The notes below the pieces were generated by a model. It ran no database searches. It was given only the letters and a program-made list of their open reading frames with translations, and was not told the origin of the DNA. The translations under genes were made by a program, and so were the position numbers. Below are positions 41,913 to 53,000 of a stretch of 64,000 nucleotides of DNA, piece by piece. The first letter of the stretch is position 1, and each line of letters starts with the position of its first letter. Location: the NCBI RefSeq assembly GCF_022605165.1, contig NC_063070.1:3403123-3467122 (forward strand), in the 5' to 3' direction. Origin of the DNA: Purpureocillium takamizusanense (Eukaryota > Ascomycota > Sordariomycetes > Hypocreales > Ophiocordycipitaceae).

Positions 41913-43217
41913 CTACATTTGTAACAGATCCCTCAGCAAGTCGTCGACTTCCTCAACCTTCCCCTGCAACTCTGCAGCCTGCCTTCTCATCATTTTGTAC
42001 AAGCGCCCATTGGTCGCGCCTAGTATGAATTCTTCCTTGAAGAGGATGGTCTTCTCACCAGTTAGCATCCCAAGCCTCCTCTCAGACCCCTCCCCGGGCG
42101 AGTTGGGACGCGGGGAGTTAATTATCCTGACGTCTGACGACAGGCCTAGCATGCTTTCCGAGTCTCCCAGCGCATCAAGAAGCATCGAGACGGCTTTACG
42201 CACTCTTGTGGCTAGAGCTCGTCCCGCGTGCATGCTTAGAGGCTGTAACTGCCCGAGTCGTAGGCCTCTATAGAAGTTGATGTCGGTGGTGAACGAATCG
42301 GGTGCCCGCTTGGTCTCTCGAGTCGAATGCGTATCCTGAAGCTGCGACAGATGCTCACGTAGGTGGTCAAGAATAGAGGAGTAGGTGCGCGTCAATGTCA
42401 TGTAGCAGGATAGTATAAGTAACATTGCGGGCATGTCCAGTGTCAAGGGGGGGCTCTCCGCAGCATGAGGGTGGCCATTCTCTGATAGAATTGTTCGAAA
42501 ACGTTGAGAGAAAAACACAGCGTCGCCTATGGGGTAGTTATCGAGCTCCCCAGATAGCCTTAAGAGTTGGTTCTCATAGGAAGCCATGTCTGCCAAAAGT
42601 GCAGTAAGGTCGATGATAGGGCCGCGATTGTCCAGGCCTGCGTCTTCCGCAGGGTAGTCAATTAGTGTCGGCGAAAGCCAGGAGTCTGCAAAGTCGAAAG
42701 AAACGGTGTTCGTTGCTGGTGTAGTGATCACAGCCGCTGATGAACATGTTGAGTCAGGGAAGATCGTGCCATCGTGCGTTAAAAGCGTCATATCGAGAGA
42801 GTCCAGTTCTGCGTACTCGGGCTTCCATGACTCCATGTCATCCGTCATTCTACCAAAAGCGCTATCGGCAGGCCTATCCGAGTCTGACGCACGATTGTCG
42901 TGCGGCGAGTCCAAGGTGAAGTCTGGCTCCAACGTTGGTGGAGTACTTGTAGGGACAGCAAGCATGAATGTGCGCATTCCGGGCAATGCAGACTTGTCTT
43001 TTCCCTTATTTGGACTGCTCTCGCTGGTTGGCATACTAGCAGCGCGCCCAGGTCTGGATCTTTTGCTGAAGACGCACGATCTTGGGGGCTTGGACTTGAG
43101 GCAACGCTGGCACGGCGCTGTAGGGTCCGTCGTCGTTGACGAGACGCACCGCAGCTTTTGGGCTCGGCACCAATCACAAGATGAGCGAAGATCGGAAACG
43201 GTTTTGGGCTCTTCCAT
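41913..43217 (-). CDS. AflR-like Zn2Cys6 transcription factor
   Basis: Single exon, 434 residues, beginning MEEPKTVSDLRSSCDWC. The binuclear zinc cluster uses C14, C17, C24, C36, C39 and C48 (CX2CX6CX11CX2CX8C), with the basic RAQKLRC stretch that contacts DNA. A Ser/Pro-rich linker with RPGRAA follows. The C-terminal part (FSQRFRTILSENGH, LILSCYMTLTRTYSSILDHL, LGQLQPLSMHAGRALATRV, ending ELQGKVEEVDDLLRDLLQM) matches the AflR family C-terminal domain. These proteins are pathway-specific activators in polyketide clusters (aflatoxin, sterigmatocystin and many others). Placement between the FMO and the MFS gene makes it the best candidate activator of the right-hand genes. Confidence 0.93.
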   Translation of the reverse strand: MEEPKTVSDLRSSCDWCRAQKLRCVSSTTTDPTAPCQRCLKSKPPRSCVFSKRSRPGRAASMPTSESSPNKGKDKSALPGMRTFMLAVPTSTPPTLEPDFTLDSPHDNRASDSDRPADSAFGRMTDDMESWKPEYAELDSLDMTLLTHDGTIFPDSTCSSAAVITTPATNTVSFDFADSWLSPTLIDYPAEDAGLDNRGPIIDLTALLADMASYENQLLRLSGELDNYPIGDAVFFSQRFRTILSENGHPHAAESPPLTLDMPAMLLILSCYMTLTRTYSSILDHLREHLSQLQDTHSTRETKRAPDSFTTDINFYRGLRLGQLQPLSMHAGRALATRVRKAVSMLLDALGDSESMLGLSSDVRIINSPRPNSPGEGSERRLGMLTGEKTILFKEEFILGATNGRLYKMMRRQAAELQGKVEEVDDLLRDLLQM

Positions 43218-44281
43218 GGCGGGACGTGAAATCCAACGTTACGGTAACATAGCGTGCTCTGTGAGGTGCCCCGACGTTCAGGGTGGCCCCGATTCTATGT
43301 GGTGCAGATATATTTATATGGCTGAGAACATTCAAGAACAAAAGGTACCTTTCGCCGATCCTACTGTCCCAATAACGATGAGTAAGATGTCCGTCTAATA
43401 TACAGGCTGACCAGAGATAGGTCTCTCAATACACCATAAAGTTCGCGTTGGCCGCGAGCACGCGCAGGTCCTAGGACCATCTTGTCGACGTATGTGCGCG
43501 TCCCAATCCAAATACACACTCGTTGTGCCAAGTCGGCGGGCTGCTAGGTTATAGGCAACGGGCTGCTAGGCCACGGGTAACGGGCTGCTAGGATGCAGTA
43601 GTAAGTAGAGGCCCGCAGGCCATGCGTGATGAAAGCTATGGCGTGATAGCCTCGGTGGCATCTACTTGATGCCCTAATGTACCCTAATACGGGGCGGCTA
43701 TGCATAGAGGTCGCATTGCAGGTCAAAACTTCAAGGTCTCATATCGGCCGAGTAAAGCGAGGAGGGTGGAGTGAGCGGGAATTGTCAGACTGCGAGAGCC
43801 AACTGCATATGCCGACGGCTTATTCTGAGTGCCCGATGTTACGCTTTGGCCTGAAGTACCTAGTTTGTAGTTTATTGCGCTCCGGCCTCGTTAGTAGTAG
43901 TCCCCGAATGCCTCAAGGAGCTTAAGTTCTCTTCGGATCTTCGTGCCTCAAGGTATGCCATTGCCCGTAGCACATCAAGAACGAGCAACCTAACCATGTC
44001 CAGACTCTGAGCCCTAACTCGTTCTCAAGCTCTTTCCGTCCTGTCTCCATGTCTGGTCCAGTTCACTATCCTAGCCACCTAGGATTTTATAGTTGCAGGC
44101 GTTGCGACACCCACGCTCCCATCAGACATCAGACATCTAGAAATGCTATTGCAATTCATGAACTATAGTAAGTCACGTCATGCCGCCAAAACTAGCGACG
44201 AAGCCAACCGCGCATGTTACGCGCCTCGTATATTCGCCAGTAGTAGGCTCTGATTCTTCGTTGGGCAGCCACATGGCCCAT
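43218..44281. other. Regulator upstream region, no gene seen
   Basis: 1.06 kb between the regulator start and the MFS 3' end. A GGGCTGCTAGG motif recurs around 43540-43590 as three imperfect direct repeats of about 20 bases. No protein domain recognised in any short frame. Confidence 0.5.
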
Positions 44282-45953
44282 TTATGTTGCAGTAGTGGTG
44301 TTTCGACGTAGGCGTTCGCCATACTTATAGAAGAGGATTGGGGCGGGAATAAAGGCCAGGGCTAGGAAGCCGAGCAGCGTGTTTCCCCAGCCATAGCCCA
44401 TTGTCTTATACATACTCGGGGCAGCAAGTGGCAGAAATGTTCCAGACGCATACCGCAGTAGAAGATTGGCGCTGAGGGCGGACGCAGCAGCCTCGGATCC
44501 GAATAGGTCGACAATATAGAGTTGCGCGGGCATCTAGAATTTAGTTTAGCGCCAGGAGATTAGCGTGTAGTAGCGGGTTAGAGGACTTACAACCACGAAA
44601 AAGGCTCCAAAGCCCACGAATGTAGTGCCAATGATGGGTACGATCCAGTGGACCTTATAGTGGACCGTCCAGCCGTAGATGAACATGCCTATAGCGACAA
44701 GTGGACTGAGAAAGATCATGAGCACGAGACGGTGCTCGGGTACAGGCCGCTCCAAGCCATGGACTTTGAGTATTTTGGCCTGTACGCGAGAGTTCATCGC
44801 GCCAAAAAGAAGAACGTCGAGAATTAGGGCAATGCCAAGCCCCAGGTAGACCAAGCCAGACGTAGACATAGTGAAGCCGTACTGCCCCTCGAATACAGGG
44901 CTAAATGTGGTAAACAGGATATACAGCAGCCCAAAAACTAGTGCCACGTATAGCGAGATAACGAGGAGAATCGGCGAGCGGAAGAGGAGTGCGACGGGAC
45001 GAACCAGGGCATGGACAAGGATCTCATTAGCAGACTCGGTGCGAGCAAGCCTCGATACCAAATCTTGGTTCCCGGTAGAGGCGCGAAGTCGTTCAGCTTT
45101 GCGCCCTAGAAGGACCCTTGGTTGCGTCTCCCGCATAATGGCAACAGTGACAACTGCAAGGGCACCCCCAAATATGGCCAAAACCCAGAACGTCCAGCGC
45201 CAACCGATGGCATCCGCGATGAATCCTCCGATGAGCGGGCCAAGGACCTGACCGGGTCAGTGGCAGCTTCAGTTTGTAGCCGGGGAATGCCGTACATACC
45301 GGACCAGTTAGCGGGCCAAGGCTGAAGAGCGACATGGCGGAGGCTCGTTGTTCCAAAGACGTCACGTCGGCAATTGTACCCCCGCCGAGCGCCATCGGCG
45401 CGCCGCCAGCACAACCGGAGAGAAATCGAAACACGATAAATTGGGCAAGGTTCTTACTGAGGGCGCTGGCAATGACGAAGACCACAAAGATCAGATTGGA
45501 GGCGTGGTAGATGGGGAGGCGGCCGTAGACCTCGCTAAGCGGGGACATGAGCATCGGGCCTACGGCTATGCCCAATACGTAGACAGTGATGGCCAGCGTG
45601 CTCACGGCTGGCGACTCAATGTGGAAATCGCGGACAATGTCGTCAATGCCGGGGGCGCACATCGTAGGGGCCATGTTTCTGCAGTCATGCCCCCACCGGG
45701 CGTTAGGAAAACAGGTCCCAAAGACGGTGTAGAGGAGGAATGCGGCCACTCACGTTAGGAGTCCGAGCAATGCGACCATCACCACATGCGCCCACCGTTT
45801 GCTGCCGGGCCAATTGCGGGGGTTGTGGGCATCGCTTGGACCATCCCAGTCGACAATGTGGTCGCTGGTTTTCGAGCTGGAGTCACCGGTCGATGTCGCG
45901 CCAGGCTCGTACCTGGGCGCTGCTTTCTCCGTGCTGGTGTCCGTTCGTGACAT
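44282..45953 (-). CDS. MFS transporter, DHA1 multidrug type
   Basis: Four exons (45953-45754, 45678-45300, 45247-44591, 44533-44282) join to 495 residues. The first ATG (MSRTDTSTEKAAP) is at 45953. IVDWDGPSDAHNPRNWP is the cytosolic signature that precedes helix 1 in fungal polyamine/drug antiporters. MSPLSEVYGRLPIYH is the loop 2-3 motif, FRFLSGCAGGAPMALGGGTIAD is helix 4, and VLGPLIGGFIADAIGWRWTFWV contains motif C of antiporters. The second half has AMNSRVQAKILKVHGLERPVPEHRL in the central loop and ends in a basic tail. Position next to the AflR-like gene and the PKS suggests it exports the polyketide product. Confidence 0.92.
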
Positions 45954-46674
45954 AGGAGTGATGTCGAGAGCCAAGGCTTGCAAAGAGTGCGTGAGAGAGA
46001 GAGAGACTGTACGTGTAGGGAAGGCACATAATAAAGCGAGGACGGCGATGGCTTGACAGCATGATAGCGGCGAGAGCGTTTAATAAGAGCGGGATCAGGA
46101 TCGCGGCAGCCAAGTGATGCCCGGGGGGTGATGGGGATGGCAGATCGGCGCTTGATTCTATGAGGGTTTAATGCGGCCTAGGGTCTTGCGAGTATCGCCA
46201 TTCACGTTGTGATCCACGGACGGCGGAACAAGAGTGTGAAGAGAGAGTACATAAAGCGCCGGAGGGTCGGACGTTACAAGGAAAGCCGATAGTCTCGCAA
46301 GCCAGTGACGGAAACCACACGAAGAAGGCACGCTCGGGATAGTGCTGGGCGGCCCGGGCGGTGGGGCCACGGAGGATCGGAGCACAGGTTGGGGCTTGGA
46401 GGGTGGCGGATGCTCGGAAAGACTAGCCGCTGCCCATAGGGCAATGCAACCTGTTCCTCTTTAGCTACCCATATGTCTGACTGACAACAAGGGCGATGGC
46501 CAACAAACGAGGGGTTGTATTCTCTGATCGAGGTATACTGGCGTCACAGCCACCACGTCTGTAGGCGCCAATTCGAGGCGCCCACTTCAGTTGATCCCGA
46601 GTACTCTACGACTGCCAACCACACTACACAACTACCTCTACCTCCTTTACTGACGGCTGAGCACCTCCTTCATC
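45954..46674. promoter_or_regulatory. Divergent promoter, MFS / second regulator
   Basis: A 721-bp bidirectional region with a GA-rich run near 45998-46006 and one TCGGAG at 46377-46382. Confidence 0.45.
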
Positions 46675-49185
46675 ATGTCATCTACTAGCGAGGCTAGCAG
46701 AACTCCTATCTCGACCAAGCCACTTACGGGAACGGCCCATGTCGCCGGACAGCAGGCTATAGATGCCTCAAGGCGCACCCCATGCAAGGAGAGCCGTCGC
46801 CGCGACAAGCCCCAGCTATCCTGCCATACCTGCCGCCGCCGCAAGTCAGTATAAGTCAGGCATATATGCGACTCAGAGTAGACGCATTAATAAGGCCCCT
46901 ATAGGTTACGCTGCGATCGCCGCCAGCCCTGCTCAACATGCTCATCTCGAGGTCTGCTTTGCGTATATGGCGATAGCCAAGGCGGCATCAAGCCATTAAC
47001 TAGCGAGGGAGGCACCGCTCTAAGCGTCCAAGACCGCCTTGTGCACCTTGAACGGCTGGTAATGTCGCTGATGCCTCCGGCAGACAACCCCAAACAACTT
47101 GCCGACGACTTGAGCCCCAAGGACAGTGCCAGGCCCATGGTTGAGTCGATGGATGTGCCATCCGAGTGCGGGAGCATGCACGTGAGCGACTCGGATTTTC
47201 GCTACGTCGGTGGCGACCACTGGGCTGCTATCCTAGATAGCATCACTGACCTCAAGGACCACCTCAACCCCGACGCGCAGCTCCAGCTGGTAGGCACTGG
47301 CGACTCGGGGCACAGTGAGCCGAGCGATTGCGAAAGCACCGACTTGCGGCCAGGGTCGCGCTCATCACATGCACTGCTCCTCTACGGCCCGTCCCGACCA
47401 ACTTCTCGGGCGAACATCCTCGCCGCATTGCCACCCAAGGTCGCCGTGGACCGCTACGTTGCCCGCTACTTCAATAGCTTGGAGATAGCATCATGTTTGT
47501 GCGCCACGAGCCCACTCATCAGACACCGGTCACTGACTGTTAGCAGGCATTGTACATGGCCCTACATTTCTAAAAGAGGTCCGTTATTGCTATCCTCTCG
47601 CCATTATAAGACCGCACGCGAATCTGACTGCCGCAGTATGAGGCGTTCTGGACCAACCCTTCCCGCGTCCCTGTCGTGTGGATTGGTCTTCTATTTAGCA
47701 TCATTGGCCTCGCCGTCGTAACTTCGGACACGGGAGATCGCGTGAGCAACTGCGACTTAGAGCAGCAGTCGCTTCAAATCGACCTATACCGCGAAAAAAT
47801 CGTGCAGTGCCTCATCGCCGGGGAGTACACCAACGCCGGCGTATACGTGCTGGAGACCATGCTACATTATCTGCACGTTGAATTTGCCATTCGAGCAGAC
47901 GCTGACAAGGACGCCTGGTTCCTGCTGGCCATCGCGGTCAACGTTGCGATGCGGGCGGGTTATCATCGAGATCCGGGCCACTTCCCCGACATTACACCCC
48001 TCCAATGCGAGATGCGGCGCAGAACCTGGGCTACAGTTCTGCAGGCCGATATTCTCATCTCGACGCAGATGGGTATGCCGCGCATGGTCTCGGACCCAAA
48101 GTGGGATGCTGCCGAGCCGCGGAACTACAACGACGCGGACTTGAGCCAAGGTGCCGTGGAGCTGCCACCACCACGCCCTGAAACCGAATTCACAACGACC
48201 TTGGGCATAATTGCGCGGCGTAGGATGCTGATGGCCGTGGGTATCATCTCGGATCTCACGTGTGCAACCACGTCGTGCAGTTACGCTGATGTCATGCGGG
48301 TGGATGGCCTCCTACTCGAGGCCGCAGCCAGCATTCCGCCTCCCTTGAAGCACAAGCCGCTTGCGGCAAGCGTCACCGACCCTCCGCAAGTCATAATGGG
48401 TCGGCTTTTCATCAGCCATGTCTTTTATAAGGGACAAATCATGCTCCATCGGCGCTTCCTATACAGGCAGTCCCCTTCTACTGAGCGGGATCACTTCGCC
48501 TACTCGCGCAAAGTCTGCCTCGATGCCTCCCTTGACACGCTACAGATTCAGCGTATACTCGACGAAGAGACGTGCACCGCGGGTCAGCTCCACACCATGC
48601 GCTGGCGTTTGAGCTCCATCATGAACCACCAATTCCTCACGGCCACGATGATCTTATGCTCGCTGCTGCACCGAGGCCAGACGCTGGAGCGGGCAGACGA
48701 GATCGTGACGGCGTTGCAACGAACCAGGACGATATGGATGAGAGGCAGCAATCGATCGCGTGAGGCCAGACGAGCGGCAGAGACGCTCAATTTTGTGCTT
48801 GCCAGGGCTGCGGGATCGGGGCAAGGGCCGGATGTCGCCATGGAAGACGAGATCAGCGGATCTGCGGACGCAAAGAACAACGCCACGGTGTCAACATTCC
48901 TCTCCGACATGGGTTGTTTCGACGGGAATTGGTTTGACAGGCAAAACCTGATGCTGCAGGAGGACTTGGGTCTCGTTCAACGTGAGTTTGAGACACTTTT
49001 GACTCCGTGGCCGGCCACGAGCTAACACTGACACAGCCGATGCATTCATCATGCCGACGCTTCTGGGAGCGATGGCAGTTCCGGATCAACAAAACAAGCC
49101 CTTTCCGTTTCCCACAAGCAGCCTCGACTCGGCCTTGGGATCTTCGGGGGATATGACAATTCCTAGACCAGGATCGATTTGGTAG
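46675..49185 (+). CDS. Zn2Cys6 transcription factor with fungal-specific regulatory domain
   Basis: Five exons (46675-46844, 46905-47494, 47547-47578, 47637-48981, 49037-49185) give 761 residues. The zinc cluster is split by the first intron and, once joined, reads C50, C53, C60, C66, C69, C76 (SCHTCRRRKLRC then PCSTCSSRGLLC). It is followed by a dimerisation helix DRLVHLERLVMSL. The middle region (HGPTFLKEYEAFW, VPVVWIGLLFSIIGLA, AGYHRDPGHFPDITPLQCEMRRRTW, ILISTQMGMPRMVS) is the PF04082 regulatory domain. The third exon is only 32 nt. The last intron is preferred because donor, branch point and acceptor are all good; reading through would stop at 49025. It could be a second cluster regulator or act on its own transporter neighbour. 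Confidence 0.9.
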
Positions 49186-50050
49186 AACATCCAAGTATGC
49201 CAACTTGAGAGTATCGGCTTCTTGATTTGTGTGAGAACAAGATTATCTGTCTTCGTACTTGTCGTGCACACCATATCCTATGGAGGCGGGAACAGCTTCC
49301 AAGAGAAAGTCCGCGCTCATAGTTTGCAGTCCTAGATAGCGTATACTTGGAAGTCAAAGCCGTTTATTAGGCCTAACATGTGGATGCACCGGCCCATCAA
49401 GAAATCTCGTATGTCAAGGACGGTTGTTTGAGCTCATTCCCTCGAGTTCAGCTGCCAAGCCCAACGCCCACGTCCTTTCTCGTAATGAAACACTCTAACA
49501 GTCTCCAAGTAGCCACCAGACTCGCAGCCAGATCAATCAGATTCGGCGCATGGCCGTGAGGAGGGAGATCAAGTGATACTGCTCGTCTCGGAATCTCCTT
49601 TGGTAATTTGTGCCGATGTGGATGCTCTGTGCACTTGCCTGTTGTGTTCCTCCGACCGCCCTGTTTGATTCAGGTTGTCCGAATGGGTGGTACGCTTAGC
49701 CTCATTTCTCTATCCGAAAGTAGCCGGCAACTACAGTACGAGAAACCATGTGGCCTGGTCCGTTCGGCGATGCATGGCACAACCTCTGGCGGCCGTTGTT
49801 GGGGTTGGAGGTGGGCTAATTAACATTAAAGATGTCGGCGATCTAAATTGAGATCTATCTAAGCTAAAGGCTATAATTGATCTACTCTCCCAAGTTGAAC
49901 ACTCTGGGAATCCTCTGTAGCTACCAGTTTGACCCGTCGCCGTCGCTGCTTGCCGACCCTGAATGAGTCGATTCAATATCCGTATTTACGGCGACTTCCA
50001 TATCTCATTGCTCTCTAGTATTGAAGGCCTTCACGGCTGCGCGCTCAACC
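49186..50050 (+). promoter_or_regulatory. PKS upstream region
   Basis: 865 bp between the regulator's 3' end and the PKS start. One CTCCGA hexamer at 49650-49655, about 400 bp before the start codon, matches the element seen in the laccase, DUF3237 and MFS promoters. No other gene seen. Confidence 0.45.
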
Positions 50051-53000
50051 ATGCCTGAACCAATTGCAGTCATAGGCAGTGGATGTCGCTTCCCCGGGGG
50101 TGTAGATACCCCCTCAAAGTTTTGGTCGCTCCTTCATAACCCACCAGACCTCAGCCGCGAGCCGCCGAGCACGCGATTCAACGGCGACGTCTACTACCAC
50201 CCCGTCGGCACACACCATGGCACCACCAATGCCACAAAATCGTACTTTCTAGAGGACACGGGAAGAAGCAACGTGGCCCAGTTCGACGCCGGGTTCTTCA
50301 GTATCCAGGCCAGCGAGGCCGAGGCCATGGACCCGCAGCACCGGATGCTGCTTGAAGTGGTTTACGACGGACTGTGCGCCGCCGGCCAGCCGATGGAGAA
50401 GTTGCGAGGCTCCGACACAGCTGTATATGTGGGTGTCATGTGCGACGACTATAATACCATGTTGGAGCGCGACTGGGAGACGATGCCGCGGTACACAGCC
50501 ACGGGGTTGGCGCGCTCGCTCGCCGCGAACCGCGTGTCGTACTTCTTCGACTGGCACGGCCCGAGCCTGACGATTGACACAGCATGCTCTAGCAGTTTGG
50601 TAGCACTGGATCAAGCCGTGCAGGTCCTGCGCAGTGGCAAGTCGGCAGTGGCTGTCGCGGCAGGCACAAGCCTGATTCTGAGTCCAGGCACGTACATGAC
50701 TATATCATTAGGGAAGTGATAAAAGTATCACTAACAGTAGCCGCAAAGCTATGTATATCTCCGAGAGCAGCTTGGGGATGATTTCACCCACTGGTCATTG
50801 TGCCATGTGGGATATGTCTGGTGACGGTTATGCTCGTGGCGAAGGCGTTGCCGCCGTCGTGCTAAAGACAGTATCACAGGCCATCGCCGATAACGACACC
50901 ATCGAGTGCATCATTCGAGAGACATCTGTCAACCAAGACGGCCGAACACCGGGACTCACCATGCCCAGCAACGTCGCACAAGCAGCCCTGATCCGCGATT
51001 GCTACGCCCGTGCTGGCCTCGACCCCATTCACAACCTCGCTGATCGACCGCAATTCTTCCAGGCTCACGGGACCGGCACCCAGGCAGGCGATCCACAAGA
51101 GGCTGAGGCCATCGCAACGTCCCTGTTCCCGACTAGGACATGTGGCGCCGCTGATAAACTGTTTGTCGGATCGATTAAGACGGTCATCGGACACACGGAG
51201 GGCACTGCGGGCATTGCCAGCATCATCGCAATGTCGCAGGCGCTCCAGAGCGGCATGGTCCCGCCGAATCTGCACTTTAACAAACTGAATCCAAAAGTTG
51301 CTCCTTTCTGTGATCATCTCACTGTTGCGACAATTCCGACGCCGTGGCCGACCACGGACGGGCAAGTGAAGAGGGCCAGTGTGAACAGGTATGTGTGTCG
51401 AGCCCTTTCCACTGGGAGACGGCGTTGACAGAGCGGCTGCAGTTTTGGATTTGGGGGGACCAACGCCCATTGCATTGTCGAAGAATATATCCCGAGCAAA
51501 GAGGCGAGCAGGATCCCCGGGTCGCCTCTGCTATTCACACCACTCGTGTTCTCGGCTGCTTCTCCAGTGGCACTTCGAACGACGGTGTCATTGTATCTCG
51601 ACTATATGAAATCAAGTAACGGCATTACCCTTCAGGACCTTGCATACACGTTGCAGTCAAGGCGGTCCACACTTGCATATCGCTGGGCAATCGCAGCGGT
51701 GTCTGTACAGGATGCCATCCAGGCTCTCGAGGCCATTACCAAATCGCCAGATGGCCTGGCAACAAGATTCAATGCGCCCGGCTCACCTGCCAAGGTACTT
51801 GGAATATTCACAGGACAGGGCGCGCAGTGGCCACGCATGGGCGCCGACCTCATCGAATCGTCGCCATATGTCGCCTCACGGATCGGTGATCTGGATGCGG
51901 CTCTTCAAAGCCTCCCATCTCCTTCGGAGCGACCAACTTGGACGCTCCGAGACCAACTTCTCGCCACTGCAGCGACGTCCCGCGTTGCCGAAGCAGCCGT
52001 GGCGCAGCCCCTGTGTACGGCAGTGCAAATCGTGCTCGTTGACATTCTACGTGCCGCGAACGTGGGTTTTGACGCCGTCGTCGGCCACTCCTCCGGCGAG
52101 ATCGGCGCGGCGTACGCGGCGGGCTTCATCTCGGCGAGGGATGCCATCCGCATCGCCTATCTGCGTGGCCTATATGCCAAGCTGGCCTTGAGCACCAGCC
52201 CTAGGTCTCCCAGAGGCGCCATGTTAGCCATAAGCGCCTCGTCAGAGGATGCCCGGGCGCTATGCAGGGACCCTCGGTTCTTGGGCCGGATTCAAGTCGC
52301 AGCGGTGAATTCGAGCTCGAGTACTACATTGAGCGGCGATGAGGACGCCGTGGACGAGGCGGAGCAGATGCTCAAGGACAGAGGGATGTTTGCCCGGCGC
52401 CTCAAAGTCGACACAGCGTACCACAGCACTCATATGAATTCATGTGCGGGGCCCTACCTTGCATCGCTGGAGAGCTGCGGTATCAGCTCGACGGCCATGG
52501 ATCCCAAGGACAAGACATGCACTTGGATCTCTAGTGTGTTCAACGGCCAGTCAATGGATGCCTCCAAGTTGAAGGCCCAGTACTGGATCGACAATATGTG
52601 CAACCCAGTCCTCTTCGAAGGAGCTCTGTCCCGGGCTATGAAGGAGACTGGTACTGTCGATTTTGTCATTGAGGTTGGCCCCCATCCCGCTCTCAAGGGT
52701 CCCGCAACGGCAACCACCGGCGATGTCCCTTACACTGGGCTTCTTGCGCGCGGACAGCGTGATACGGAGCAGCTAAGTTCTGCTCTGGGCAACATCTGGA
52801 CTCGACTGGCATCTGGCAGCGTGCAATTCTCCGCCGTCGAATCATTGCTGTCCGGTGTAAAGCATGGGATGACCATGCTGAAAGATTTACCTCCCTATCC
52901 GTTCGACCATAACCAGACCTATTGGACTGATAGCAGAATGGCAAATCACTTCAAGCATCGTCGGGCTGTCCACGTCCCCAACCCGGTCCTCGGGTCCGCA

